DNA from: Patiria miniata | Taxonomy: Eukaryota > Echinodermata > Asteroidea > Valvatida > Asterinidae | Assembly: GCF_015706575.1 (NCBI RefSeq) | Contig: NW_024037053.1 | Location: forward strand, 1,612,001-1,676,000 | Length of the DNA stretch: 64,000 nucleotides | Reading direction: 5' to 3' | In this document: positions 16,612 through 28,356 of the stretch, piece by piece | Position numbering within the stretch: the first letter of the stretch is position 1 | Layout: every line of letters begins with the position of its first letter | The notes under the pieces: model-generated | What the model saw: only the letters and a program-made list of their open reading frames with translations | The model's database searches: none | What the model was told of the DNA's origin: nothing | Translations under genes and position numbers: made by a program

Positions 16612-18576
16612 TTTCGACTAGTGATGACGGTACCGTGATGACCAAAGGGGTAATGACGATCACACCGCACGCACGTAAACAAACTCCACGTGTGGTTGAG
16701 AGGTCATCAGCTGATTGACCCTAGGCTCGTTCAAGCAGTTAAAAGATTTACTGAAATTTATTCCTCCAAAATCAATAAAAATGTACTTTAAACAAAACAA
16801 AGAATAAGTTTGAAAAACAACTTTTATTTATACATCCTTTTAGTATTTGAGTACTTTTATACATTATGTTAATCATACTTTTTTCTGGAAGATTATGAAA
16901 TTTCCCTTCCGGCAGGGCGGATCCAGGATTTGAGAAAGGGGGGGGGACGTTTCGCCTTATATCATTGATCTCCATTATATAATTGCACCCACCGGTTTGG
17001 GAGTGAGCGAATGTCACATATTGCTCCAATCGCGAGGGAGAAAAAATCTTCTTTTTTTTTGAAGAACGGGTGTAACGAGATAAAGGCATATTTTGCACGC
17101 GTGAGGGCGCTGCAATAAGCTAAATTTTTCCCGTAACGCACTTTACTTTTTTTATTAAAAAAAAAAGTAACCAAAATAAAAATACCCAAATCAATATCAA
17201 TCAATAAAATAGGAGGGTCACTCTTAGCATGTTATGTAGGCCTGTTCCAAGTAAGTGAAACAAACGTGTGACCGATTAGGAACGATTATATTTTTGCATG
17301 GTATTTAATAAAAACCCATACATTTTTACGGTCACTGGTCTTTCTTTTTCAATACAAATCGTCCCATGTGAAAAGCTATTGAGAGCTGAAACTTTGGTAT
17401 TCGAGACTGAAAAAGGTCTTCATGTAAATTTCAGGCTATAAAATGGTGAACTTGAACAACTTACTTCTATAATGGTCATTATGTGGGGGTAGTTGAAAAC
17501 ATTCCTGCAGCCCCTTTTCAGGCCTCATGAAATTTCATCGTGTTTACGAGTGATCAAATCCCCCCCCCCCCCACCACCATGCATGAGATAGAAGTTGCCT
17601 ACTTGGGCTAAGCGCTAAGCGAGGCCAGGCAGGACCGTCGGAAGGTGCGCGTGGGACTTTGAAGGGGTGAAACGGATGAATTCAGGTCACTGTCATAAAG
17701 AAAGTTGATGACTCACAATCCTGTCAGTGAAAAAAAAACATAATGCCTAATTAACCAAGCTCATTTAAGCTACATGCCTTACTAATGTAAGCCTATGCCT
17801 TCGGCTCAGTTCCCTTTTAGTTTTTAAGTTAAAACATATAGTTCCGATATTAGAGGGACCGGAAACCAGTCTACTGTGCGCCCCCCGCCCCCCGCCCCTC
17901 TCAGTCCCCCATTCTCCTAGATCCGTATCCGTCACAACAAACCGCCAACCACGAAATCAGCTGATTGGCAGACCAATCGTCTCAGTAGGTTAAAACAAAT
18001 ACTTTTGGGCAACAACCGTGACCGCAACAATACCTCGAAATTCGTGTTACTCTGTAAACTGACACAGCTTAAAAAAAAATCGGAAACCACGACCTACCAG
18101 TCATCATTTCCCGCTGCTCTGTTTTACACCCTTCATTTTAATAATTAATACATTTTCGCGTAACGGTAAATGTTGAATTATTTCCAGGACGCAAGTTAAA
18201 TAACAGTCACATTTATTGTTTTATATACCATGATGATAGCATTAGTTTATTACTTTTCATACAAAACAATTCTTTAATGTTTTATGATAAATATACACAG
18301 GTCGATAAAATATTGTCATTCGTTTTAATAGTAATACGGTAAGCATTTTGTTAAGCGATTATATACAACTTCTAATTTGCTTATTCGTTGCATTTTATTC
18401 TGTGTATAATACAGGCCCAAGCTTTGGTTGTATGTAGCTTAGGAACTTATGATGCTTATTCTGAATTGTGCCTGTAGCACGTGCATTGTACCTGTGCTAC
18501 TTTTGATCCTAAATAACTCAGTTGTTTACCAATGGAATTAAACCAACATTTCAGATTATGTAAACAAGGCATGGCA
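16612..18576. other. Region upstream of DPH5; promoter probably within the first hundreds of bases
   Basis: A palindromic E-box CACGTG lies at 16687-16692, 76 bp upstream of the DPH5 ATG; its function is unproven. No coding exon found in the rest. It contains G-, C- and A-runs and AT-rich DNA. Confidence 0.4.
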
Positions 18577-18990
18577 AGTTTTGTGGAGCGAGTTTCATCA
18601 GCTTTGTGCAAGAGGACGAGATTTTAACGCCACGGAATAAATACTTCTTTTCAGAATGTCGACACAGCGCTGGAGACGGTGGCGGACGGCGCGTGCTGCG
18701 GCTGAAAGCTTCTGAAGGAATGCAGGATCACCCCTGATGTCATTGCACACCTCCTCCATCGTGTGTCGAGCCAAACGACCGAGAACGTGTTCAATGACAT
18801 CAGGGGTGATCCTGCATTCCTGCAGAAGATTTCGGCCGCAGCACGCGCCTTCTGCCACCGTCTTCAGCGCTGTTTCGACACTGGAGGACGCCAAGTCGAA
18901 AGTGGCCGATTCTAAAAGTGACTATTTTTTTGTATGGCATTTAAATCTCACCCTCTTGCACAAACCTGACGAAACTGGCTCCATAAAACT
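18577..18990. mobile_element. GC-rich foldback element with mirrored reading frames
   Basis: Outer inverted ends (AGTTTTGTGGAGCGAGTTTC and its relative near 18965-18990) and long inner arms (18660-18748 against about 18792-18883, roughly 90 percent alike by eye) around a loop of about 45 bp. Both arms read NDIRGDPAFLQK and SAAARA..HRLQRC, one on each strand. A 98-codon minus-strand frame (18598-18894) runs through the whole dyad. Probably non-coding; function unknown. Confidence 0.8.
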
Positions 18991-19308
18991 TTTTTTTTGA
19001 CAAGTGTACTGTCGTAAGTCTTTCTCTGAAAATATGATCAGAATGTTCAATATTTCTATCTCTCTACATCTATACCTCCTGCTACGCGGCTCCTTTGCAG
19101 TGTATGCTTAGCGGAGAATATTGCTAAACAAATTAAGGTACTAAGCTGGCAACCAGTCATAAGCAGCAGGCCTATAGATTGCACGACAGTTTAGCTGGTA
19201 AACCTATTTTTTTTTGCTATTAGCAAATAACATGTGTGCTTAGCATTCAGCTCCTTAATTGTTCTCAACAATGTTCCTTCTTTAGCAGGGCAGATAGGGG
19301 GCATATTT

Positions 19309-19600
19309 GGGGAAATTGTGCCTTTGATGATACAAGCATGGCATTTGGCACACAGTCAGAGTATGTCTTAAGAAAGATATTTGGCTATAGGGCCATCGCA
19401 GATTTGTCCTTTGAAAACATATGGGTTGGATAACAAGCAATTTTCAAATTTTTCAAAATAGCTGCCATTGCTTTGTTATTCTACCTATATATTTTTTTCA
19501 AAGGACAAATCTGCGATGGCCTTATAGCCAAATATCTTTCTCATGACATACTCTGACTGTGTGCCAAATGCTATGTCTGTATCATCAAAGGCACAATCCC
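19309..19600. mobile_element. Foldback element
   Basis: Arms GCCTTTGATGATACA, GACATACTCTGACTGTG and GGCCATCGCAGATTTGTCC occur in both orientations, about 120 bp each, with an AT-rich loop around 19440-19490. Confidence 0.85.
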
Positions 19601-19761
19601 ATCATTTATCTGCCGTACTACTTCACTCGTATCATGGCCATGCCATCACTTTCCAAATTTTACGCGCCTAGAATTCTATATACACAAGATATACAGTTTA
19701 AACATTATTTACAGCTTGATTTTAAGCTTAGGCTTACACCTAAGTAATTTCAGCATTCTAG

Positions 19762-20230
19762 GGATAACTCATTTTTTAACCAGAACATATTGGCAGTGCG
19801 TCACTGGTTTTAGGCAAATACGGATAAAATCTATTTATCCATATTGCGCTTGCAAGCAAAAACAAACTAAATTTGCATTTTATGGATAACTCATTTTTAA
19901 ACCAGAACATAAATGGCAGTGCATCACTGGTTTTAAGCAAATATGGATAAAAATGTATTTATCCATATTGCGCTTGCAAGCAAAAAATCTAAATTAGCAT
20001 ATTATGGATAACTCATTTTAAACCAGAACATAATTGGCAGTGCGTCACTGGTTTTAAGCAAATATGGATAAAAATTTATTTATCCATATTGTTCTTGCAA
20101 GCAAACATCTAAATTAGCATTTTATGGATAACTCATTTTAAACCAGAACATAATTGGCAGTGCGTCACTGGTTTTAAGCAAATGTGGATAACATTTGATT
20201 TATCCACATTGCGCTTGCAAGCAAACATTA
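19762..20230 (+). repeat. Tandem repeat, 120-123 bp unit, about 3.9 copies
   Basis: GGATAACTCATTTT begins units at about 19762, 19883, 20006 and 20126. Each unit holds three small dyads: AACCAG/CTGGTT, GGATAAA/TTTATCC and CTTGCAAG. Confidence 0.9.
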
Positions 20231-20732
20231 CGAGATTTAGGCAACACTTTACAGTACTTCATCTAAAGTACAACAATCTAAAGTACTTCATCTATATCTA
20301 AATACCAACAATGATAAAATAATGATACAAGTAAATACTATCAGCCTTTTTTTTCTTCAAATGGTTCGGTTTCCTTATTTTCGGCTTCAAACATCACAAC
20401 TGTTTTTGGAAGTTCGAGAGGAAAAGTCACCTGATTAATTTAGATAAACAAATTCTAATTCAAATATTATTACAACAAGTGTTTTTTATTTTCACAAAAA
20501 CTGCCAACAGTGTGCTCGATGTTTACATAGACCGTTCCTCGGATATACCAGGCGAACGAATACTCATCAGATTGGGGCTTTTGAAAACCGCTGTGTCATT
20601 ATAGATTAAATGCATTGAGCGGCCATTCTTTGGGGTGTGTTTTGTTATTCTAATTCATTAACAATGAATACAAAAGAGGCCTACACATGCGTAAAATCCC
20701 ATACCCCAAAGATGGCGGCAATGCAAACAGTC
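20231..20732. other. Intergenic, nothing recognised
   Basis: AT-rich; no splice-bounded coding sequence or clear repeat ends seen. Confidence 0.4.
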
Positions 20733-21455
20733 TACAGAGTGGTTCAAAGTAAAGGAAATCCACTTTTGACAGCAATTTTCACCTATACTTGGTTAACTTA
20801 TTTCAATGTTTTCTTCGCATAGTAGTAAAGTGTAGCCCTTTAACCATGAATGGTGAAAAAGTTTAGTAAAAGTCGCAAGAATAGTGATATTTTGCTAATT
20901 TGAATACACGTCACCCAAATCAGTCTTGTTCACGTGTTATTCTATGTAAAGTGGACGTGTTTTTTGTAGTTCACAAAATTTAGAAGCCTTGCCAACAAAA
21001 TGTTTTGACCTGGTAACTTTTATTGAGGCTGTGCGATTATTCATGTCAGTGTTAAGATCATCTACCCAAGGAGCTGTATATGCTTAAGTTCATTATTGCA
21101 TAACATTACATAACAATCAAATGCCACGGTTGTTACCCTTTCAAAAAAGAAGTAGAACTAACAATCCTTGTTTGAAGTGTGATAATGTTTTGTCTTCAAA
21201 TCAGGCTCAGATAGCGGAGCTCAGTCAAGCGGATGAAATGTATACCTCCGTGGACAAACAGGTTTCGCAATGAAATGTTCAAACTACCATAGCTCAGAGA
21301 CAAAATATGCAGTTGCAACGATTTTTTTCGTCACTGATGCTAAAAGGCCAGAACTTTAATAGCTACTAATCAAAAGTTTACAATAATGTTTAAATATAGG
21401 TGAAAATTGCTGTCGAAAGTGGATTTCCCTTCTTTCTTTTTTTAACCACCCTGTA
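20733..21455. mobile_element. TA-flanked MITE with ends CAGGGTGGTT (family Q)
   Basis: Inverted ends of about 57 bp: TACAGAGTGGTTCAAAGTAA with GGAAATCCACTTTTGACAGC at the left, and their inverted form ending AACCACCCTGTA at the right. TA at both ends suggests Tc1/mariner-type targeting. It lies 114 bp downstream of the stop of the cysteine-rich gene at 21569. Confidence 0.8.
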
Positions 21456-21568
21456 TCTTTACTGATATTGAGCTAGTTCGAATTTGGTTTGTCACTTTGG
21501 GGTAAACCCCCAAACTTGTACATTAAATTTTAATTTTGATAAATAAAATTATGAGCCATTATACCCCT

Positions 21569-21802
21569 TCAATGTCCCATAATAAACGAATGTCGCCTTT
21601 TCTTTGACGAGCCGAACATGCTGTTGTACATTTTTCTGCAGCAGCAACAGCAGCAGAAGCAGCAGCAGTACAGCAAGCAGACGACGGCAGCCAGTACGGA
21701 GCCCAAAATCAGCCAGAAAGTTTCGGAGGAGGCGGTGATTGGCTCATTGGCAGACGCGCAACAAGATGATTGGCCACAGCAGGACTTGGAACAGGTACTA
21801 TT
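21569..21802 (-). CDS. Paralog A exon 5: membrane anchor and tail
   Basis: Acceptor CCCTCCAG; stop TGA at 21571-21569. Encodes NSTCSKSCCGQSSCCASAN, the membrane segment WLILGSVLAAVVCLL, the polycysteine run and the basic tail. The complementary strand reads as polyglutamine, which is not a gene. Confidence 0.86.
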   Translation of the reverse strand, partial: NSTCSKSCCGQSSCCASANEPITASSETFWLILGSVLAAVVCLLYCCCFCCCCCCRKMYNSMFGSSKKRRHSFIMGH

Positions 21803-24800
21803 CTGGAGGGGGAGGAAGGAAACAAAGAATGCTCAAATAGAATACAGGGAGAGTCAAAATAGAAAGTGACCCGGATTGAAGAGATTTTTTTTCTTAAAAC
21901 GCAATCAAATTTCAAACACCAATAAAGTATAAAAAGATAGCATGTTCTTCCACTCATCTGAAAAAAAAAAAAGAATTACTGAAATCAGAAGTCAAGTTAT
22001 GCACGTTTTACTAAAATAACCCATTATTATAACTATCCATTGAATGCCATTGGAGCTATTGAGCTGAGTGAGAATTACAGATTACACACAAGCATTCAAA
22101 TACGAATGAAATGTTAATAATTAAAATCAAGACTGAAACATTATCTTTACTGTCAGATTTTGTGTTTTTGAATAAGAAGAACAAGTCAACTTTTTTTTCC
22201 TGAAATATTGATAGTGATTTTTGTATGTTTTCCTTTGCAAGTTCTCGTTAATTCATGGAGGTGGAAAAACGTCCATGTTTCATTGTATTTAATAAATAAT
22301 GGGTGTTCATCAGTTCGTAGAATAGTAAATAATCAGTGGTGGACAGCCGAGTTTTGTGTTCTATTTATTGAAATAGACATAACTCGGCAAATTACGAGAA
22401 ATTGTCATAGTTAAAAGTCAATAAGATGTACTTTATCCTTATTTATTTTATGAAAATGGAGCAAGCCAAACATTTTAAAATTAGTTTTTCAAATTCGGTC
22501 ACTTTCTTTTTGACTCACCTTGTAGTCAATCGGTACTAAACTATACTGATGCATTAACATTATTGATTTTATCGGGTTGGGATATTGGGAGGGGGTGGAT
22601 GTTTCTTTCATTTTCTGTTCAATGGTTGGGTGACAAGAATATTTAATTGGTTTTTCTCCTCGTGCCTTCTTCACTATAAATCCTCTGTTTTTCATAGTTT
22701 ACTTTTTCCTAGTTTATACTTATTGAACACTTATCGATTTTTTTTCATGAAATTGGGAAAAAAGTCAAAGACTTCTTCGTACCTTGATGATGCAATCTGG
22801 GTTTTCACCGGGGCAACAGTCCAGCGGACAGCTAGCGGTATTCTCGTGGGCGTCACACCGGCCGTCTCCACAAGACAACTCCGTTAATGTTGATCTGGAA
22901 ATTAAGGTAAATGTGAAATCGTTGGAGGTTTTATAGTATTTTTTTCACAAGTTTTGCATGGTTAGAAGTAGCGCATAAAATCAGTGAAATGCATTCAAAA
23001 TGCTAATTCTCTAGTTCTTTATGACCGACTGAAAATCTAATAGACCTTTATCAGGGTACGCCATTTTGAAAATCGAAGCGAGGCAAATAATACAAACAAA
23101 CATTCATTGCGGCGTAAATGGTGTCTGCGGTGAACGAGTGACTCTCGCAAAGTTACAGCAGATTGACAATCTTATAAATGGATGGTTAGCTTCTTCTTCA
23201 CAATACAATAAGACTTGACCTACCTACAATGTTGATTGATGTTTCGGGGAGTTAGAGCCATCCATCCATTCACAACTGCTGTAACTTTTCGAGAGTCACT
23301 CGTTCACCGCACACACTATTTACGCCGCCATGTTTGTTTATATTATTTGCCTCGCTTTGATTTTCAAGATGTCGTACTCTGATAAAAGTCTATTGCTAGG
23401 GAAAACACGCCGATCGTTTCAGCCTTGACTAGATTCTCATTTCAGTCAATAGTTAGCGATGGCCCTGTGCTTTCCATTTCATGTTATATTATATTAGGCC
23501 TAGTTATACCATTTCACTTCCTGCTAAACCAACTACCTTCCTGCTTAGGCTTGACATTAGTTATAACGAGGATCTATACTTTGCTCCACCCCTTAAAGAG
23601 CCCGTGTAATGTAATTGTGTTTATGCAATCCTTGAAAATGTACCTTTGCGTCCCATTTAACCTTATTTTCAATGTTCGTTTCACCATTTTCAAGGGTATT
23701 TTGATGCTTTTTTTTTGCTTTTATACTACTGCGAATTTCCATATTCATGAGCAAAAGTGTGATGTCTTTCAGGCTGAAACCTCAATGTTACAGCTATTTT
23801 AGCTCCACAAGTTTCCACCACTTTGGATATTTCGCTGTCGTAAATTTTCATTTCTTTGGAGATTAATTGTTGTGTCAGTGCATGGCAGTAAGCGAGTAGG
23901 CAAATTTTTCTCACCCCTGAATGTTTTCAATGAGCAAATGTTTGTTTTTTAACACAAAACCCCCAGAAATAACAGTGTCTTCCTGAAATGACATCACATT
24001 CACAGCAACAGCCCCTCAGTTTACGTAAAAGCATGGAATATTTGAATGTTTAATCAAGTGCACTTTTCAGTAAAATTATTACCCAAAAAAGGGATGTCAC
24101 ATAGTTTTCATACAGTTAAAAGGAGGAGAAAGTTGCACAGAATATGTTCCTAAGAAAAATTCATAACATGAACCCTTTAAATTTTGTTGTATTATCCAAA
24201 TTCCGCTGGGATTGTCTCTGACTTACTCTTGCCCACACGCCTCCACAAAGCAGGCCGACCACACCCAACAGTCGTCGGTACTCAGCCACCCCCAACGACG
24301 ATTACACCTGCAATGAAATATCATCCGGGTACATGAACTGTGACCGTTCAACATCCTCGGTTTTATCCCACATTCGGAAATGACGCAGACAACATGAAAC
24401 CGATTCACACTGCTCTGTGAACACTATGGGAATTATACATAGTTTAACTACATACCTGACCACAGTTTAACTTATCCGACTACATTATATATTTGTCTTG
24501 TGCCCGAATCAGTTAAACCACTAAAACCATTTGACCGACACATGTGACCAATTGTTAATTAATAATGTAAACAATATTGGTTTATTTAGTGGTAAAGATT
24601 AACCATAACTTTAAAGGAAGTGTTTGTTCTTTTGCACATTGTCTGTTCGTCACTGCACCCTCCGAGTCATTTTGTCAATTAACTGCTACATTAGTTGTTT
24701 TGTTTACATTTTTGATGCTTTAGAAAATAGTATACACAGAAACAAAGTCGTCCAACTCACAGTTTTTCTGCCTTTTCTTTCTCATTACATGTGAAGCCTG

Positions 24801-25875
24801 CCTCTCGCGTGAGCTCGGTTCTGTTCAGCCGGAATGGATTGCAGTCATAGTTGAAAGTTGGGACCTGTGGAAAGGGTTGACAGGTGGTCAATGCATATAT
24901 TGCTACATTCTATCGGTCTATAATGCCTTTGCCATACAAGCTTAACATAAAGTGGGCGTGGCTTCTCAAGCAGAGTTTTTACTGATTAAGAGGCGTGGTC
25001 TGGGAGGCACGCCTGTTTGAATCAACAAACTTGTCAACAAATGAACTGTTGCGCATCAACAGCTACATCTTGACCTGCACAAGTTTTAGGCTTCGGTTCA
25101 CAATGATTCGGACTGTCTTAATCAGTGGCGGTTCTTTTTTTCTACGGGAGGGCTGGGGGGGGGGGGCTAAAATTGTGTCTAGGCCCCCCCCCCTCAAAAA
25201 AATTCCATCAAAAAATAAACATTGCACTAGCAAAATGTAAGAATGTGACGTACATTCGAACGGGTCTCCCCCTAAATAAATAGTCGTGAGAAGGGTGCAT
25301 TTTGTACACTGTTAGTATAGTGTGCATGATTGTAGGATTTTATCAGCGCTCCCTATTGAAAATATGGCACGAGCCCCCCCCCCCCCCCCCCCCCACCCAC
25401 CCCCAACCCCACCCCACCCCCACCTATTGATTTTCAGAGGCCTAAGTTTACGGAGGAAATAACCGGTCTACATTTCAGCACACCTCCCTTAAAACAATGG
25501 ATCCACCCTGCTAGCCCCCCCCCCCCACCAAAGTTGGCACTAGAACCGCGCCTGGTCTAAATTCATAAATAAAATCAAAGATTTAGACAAAAATCTCGCA
25601 AGAAACATTTGAGTTCCCACCTTGATGTCCTGGTCTGTTTTCGTGGTGGCCCCGCCTATCCTGTCGCAGCAGGTGTAGAAGTAGTCCGTGTTGTTGGACT
25701 CCACCCGTAGGTTGAACGTGAAACAGTCCCCGCTGGACTGGGCCTGGGCGACCGGCCGGGCCGGCGGCTGGCGCTCCCCCGGCACCGGCTCCATGCCCTG
25801 TCCCCTCGTTGCTGGAAGAAGCAGCAGAGTCAGGAGGCAGACAAGGGCCGGGAAACGATGGGCACACGTCGGCAT
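21569..25875 (-). CDS. Cysteine-rich single-pass membrane protein, paralog A (unrecognised family)
   Basis: Five exons join in frame to 261 residues. Seen: signal peptide about 1-25; ectodomain with NNTDYFYTCC (61-70), DCNPF, CNRRWGWL (121-128) with DDCWVW, then CGDGRCDAHEN (155-165) and CPLDCC; a CCGQSSCC cluster; transmembrane segment about 213-229 running into YCCCFCCCCCCRK; and a short basic tail KKRRHSFIMGH. Sequons NNT, NRT and NST. Intron phases are 0, 2, 2, 0. Paralog B (32754-42088) shares the cysteine spacing and the first three intron positions. Inference: a type I surface protein with a disulfide-rich ectodomain and probably palmitoylated juxtamembrane cysteines. I know of no named family; receptor, adhesion or secreted-ligand-tether roles are all open. 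Confidence 0.85.
21843..22524. mobile_element. TA-flanked MITE, CAGGGTGAGTC ends (family P1)
   Basis: Inverted ends TACAGGGAGAGTCAAAATAG with AAAGTGAC, and GTCACTTTCTTTTTGACTC with ACCTTGTA. Part of its interior matches 47900-48100 (CATGGAGGTGGAAAAACGTC in one orientation). It fills most of intron 4 of paralog A. Confidence 0.8.
22783..22894 (-). CDS. Paralog A exon 4: CGDGRCD block
   Basis: Acceptor TTTCCAG, donor AAG|GTACGA. Encodes LSCGDGRCDAHENTASCP and LDCCPGENPDCIIK, ending in phase 0. Confidence 0.88.
23039..23393. mobile_element. MITE with about 120-bp inverted arms
   Basis: AATAGACCTTTATCAGGGTA, GAGGCAAATAATA, GAACGAGTGACTCTCG are repeated inverted at the right end (CGAGAGTCACTCGTTC, TATTATTTGCCTC, TACTCTGATAAAAGTCTATT). 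Lies in intron 3 of paralog A. Confidence 0.8.
23593..24180 (-). mobile_element. TTAA-flanked MITE, family T2, copy a
   Basis: TTAA at 23593-23596 and 24177-24180. In opposite orientation it matches 29654-30235, including CATATTCATGAGCAAAA, AACCTCAATGTTACAGCTAT and CTTCCTGAAATGACATCAC. Ends AGAGCCCGTGTAATGT and CATGAACCCT. In intron 3 of paralog A, ending 47 bp from exon 3. Confidence 0.8.
24227..24307 (-). CDS. Paralog A exon 3: tryptophan-rich block
   Basis: Acceptor CATTGCAG, donor GA|GTAAGT. Encodes CNRRWGWLSTDDCWVW then SACFVEACGQ, nearly the same as paralog B exon 3. Confidence 0.88.
24761..24864 (-). CDS. Paralog A exon 2
   Basis: Acceptor TTTCCACAG, donor CT|GTGAGT. Encodes VPTFNYDCNPFRLNRTELT and GFTCNEKEKAEK. 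Phases 0 and 2. Confidence 0.85.
25373..25424 (-). repeat. C-tract region, G-quadruplex-prone on the minus strand
   Basis: A run of about 21 C is followed by CCCACCC, CCCCAACCCC, ACCCCACCCCC. On the minus strand, the sense strand of paralog A, this gives many G runs of 3-5 separated by one or two bases. Located about 200 nt into intron 1. A further G13 run and C13 run lie at 25147-25194. Confidence 0.75.
25621..25875 (-). CDS. Paralog A exon 1: signal peptide and first cysteine block
   Basis: ATG at 25875-25873; 85 codons; donor AAG|GTGGGA. Hydrophobic core LVCLLTLLLLPA. A GC-rich proline/glutamine linker leads to NNTDYFYTCCDR. Confidence 0.85.
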
Positions 25876-27354
25876 TTCGATATCGGAATGCCGCTGTCAA
25901 TGTCGCTAAATGTCACATCATTGCATGATTTATTACAATTTAGCAGGTGATTGTATTTTTTTGCAGGAGGAAGTCCAACACTGCATATTATGAACGCCTA
26001 AAATGAATGGCAGAATTTTTTTCGGTGGTGATTTGGGGGAAACGTACAGCCAGCGGGAAGTTGAAATTTCCGGAGTCGGTGGCAGGAAGATAGAATGCAC
26101 AGTGTATTTTCATTTTGAGCGAATCAGTCAAAGTGAAACATGAAGGTCATGTCATTGACGTATTTCATTGTATCCTATATGCAAGAATGTTCAAGAAAAT
26201 TTAGGGCGTCAAAATGAAATCGACAAATATGGGAAAGTGGGAGTTTGTGAGTATACAACTAGGTCGAAAAACCCTACAAAACTACAATACATTTGTACCA
26301 TCTTCCCTTGCTTTTCATATTAAATTTGGGGCGGAACGTTTTTGGACCCACTTTTTCGGGAACAAAAAAAATATTGCCCCCTAAAAAAAGGAGGGGGGGG
26401 GGTGGATTCGGCCTTGAAAAGAGGAGGGTTAAAGATGACCAAAAATGTTTTTGGTGTTTTTTTCTTCGAGTTAAATGCACCCCCTCCAAAAAAGACAAAA
26501 AATATGTTTTTGTTATTGCTATGTTTCTAGCAGGGGGCGGGGGTGATACAATAGTTTTTGACTTTTGAATGAGACATCTAAGATGCCCACTTTATAGTTG
26601 TGAATTAGTTTTCATTTGGGGCCCGACAATAAAAAAAAAGACACACATGATCTTTCTACCTTTTGGACACGGAAAAGTGCGCCATTACAGCGCCGTTGCA
26701 GCGCCCTCATGCGATGAATTTCAAATTAGCACGAAACCGAGGCTCTCGGTGATTAGCCATTGTATGAATTGAGGACTTTTTTTTTTTTAATCCTCTCGAC
26801 TAAAGACAACACTTGGACCCTCGGTTTCAGAGTGACAATTTGAAATTCGCAGAAAGTATTTTACATGGATTTAATCACTTTTGAACAGTAAAGGGACAAT
26901 GATTGACGATGGCCTTGACGGTAGTCTTGCTATCTCACCAATCGATGGTAGGACGGTAGGATATGTTTCCTGTCTTTCGACTTCCGTTTGACCCGGGCTG
27001 GCTTCCCATTTACGCATTCACAACAAAGGTCACTGATTTGGTATAGGTATTGCTGTCATTATGAAAACAATGCAATTCTCACTAACACCGTTTGCACGCG
27101 TCATGTTTATGGGAATTGAATATGCAGTTTTGATCTGATAACAGATGTGGTGTGATATTTACCCGTATAGATAAATAACTAGGCTTTTGTTTTTGGAATC
27201 GTACCGTAAAGTGTTATCATACCAAAGGCCACTTTCCTGTCACTTTGTTGCCAGCTCAGTTCGGAGGTAAAAATCCGTAAAATTTGAGGAATGAATTCAA
27301 AACATGATAAGGCAAATTCTTTTTATGGAACCGCCATATGCAAATCAGATTGCT
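25876..27354. other. Region upstream of paralog A; no gene seen
   Basis: Presumably holds the paralog A promoter. Low-complexity G-runs at 26392-26402 and T/A runs occur. No exon of the cysteine-rich family or other coding sequence recognised. Confidence 0.4.
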
Positions 27355-27876
27355 TTAAAGGGAATGTACAACATTTGCTTTTGCTGCAATTTTCAGAAAT
27401 AAATGGATTTGGAGGATTAGTATGGTATATAAAATATTGTTAAACTGACTTGTTTCATGTTTTGGGCTTGTAGATGCTGGAAAAACCAAGAAAACCTATC
27501 ATGTTCTTGTAGTCTGGTTCCCTGACCCCACTTAAGATGAAACGAAGCAATTAATACACTTTGGGGAATTGTAAGGTCAGAGAATCAGTCTAGCAGGCTT
27601 GTACCCCTTCACAGGTGTTTGATCAATTGCAAAGAAAAGTCAGAATAACTAAATATGAACAATTAAGAACAGTTTTTGAAAAAAGCCAGTTTTCTCCAAC
27701 GCTGGTCGGCCGACCAGCGTTGGAAAAATATAGTTTTTCTTGAAAATGTCAACCCACCAGGAGCCACGATTTTAAAGGATGTTTAAGACTGTCAGTCCCT
27801 AACAATTCAGTAAGGTATTTCGTGATAAGATCGTTTCGTTTTTTTGATGTTTGCAAATGTTGTATTTTCCCTTTAA
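27355..27876 (+). mobile_element. TTAA-flanked MITE, family T1, copy b
   Basis: TTAA at both ends; inverted ends AGGGAATGTACAACATTTGC and GCAAATGTTGTATTTTCCCT, the cleanest of the copies. Contains GGTCGGCCGACCAGCG. Confidence 0.85.
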
Positions 27877-27906
27877 AGGGGGAAGTTGTGCGAAATAATT
27901 ACAATA

Positions 27907-28356
27907 TACAGGGTGAGCTAAAAAAGGAAACCCGAATAGCAAGACTTTTTTTAATGACGTTCTGCATGTAGTACTTTGAAAATGTAGGATATGAAAGCCC
28001 AATTAAAAAGCTTTCGTTTAGTACAAGAATCATTCTATTACTAATGTACTTTTCAACTTACGGGTTAGGTAAGTGTTCTTTCAGCAAAACGGAAACAATT
28101 CACATGTACGTGAAGTGTTTTTGTTTTGCTGAAAGAACACTTACTTTGTGATCCGCGGACAGAACTTTAAAACAGTGTTAGTGTGTTAAATCCCGTAACT
28201 TGAAAAGTACATGCGTGATTTGAATGATTCTTGCACTAATCGAAAGCTTATTAATTGGGCTTTCATATCCTAGATCATGAAAGTGCTACATGCAGAACTT
28301 CCTTACAAAAATGGTCCTGCTATTTGGGTTTCCTTTTGTTTTTTACTCACCCTGTA
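27907..28356. mobile_element. TA-flanked foldback MITE, family P2
   Basis: Ends TACAGGGTGAGC and ACTCACCCTGTA. Arms of about 200 bp pair throughout: GATATGAAAGCCCAATT with AATTGGGCTTTCATATC, GTGTTCTTTCAGCAAAAC with GTTTTGCTGAAAGAACAC. Only 30 bp from the T1b element. Confidence 0.9.

Noticed and set aside
21618-21869. Plus-strand frame rich in glutamine (QQQQQQKQQQ)
   Set aside because: It is the complement of the polycysteine codons of paralog A exon 5, which is supported by splice sites, phase and a paralog.
23425-23802. Plus-strand 125-codon hydrophobic frame
   Set aside because: Overlaps a T2 element and a MITE end; AT-rich DNA gives such frames by chance.
25147-25194. G13/C13 pair as a designed hairpin
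   Set aside because: Homopolymer runs of G or C are common throughout this window, so the pairing is probably chance.
25583-25909. Other frames overlapping paralog A exon 1, both strands
   Set aside because: GC-rich exon leaves several frames open; only the frame with a signal peptide and NYFYTCC-like block matches the paralog.
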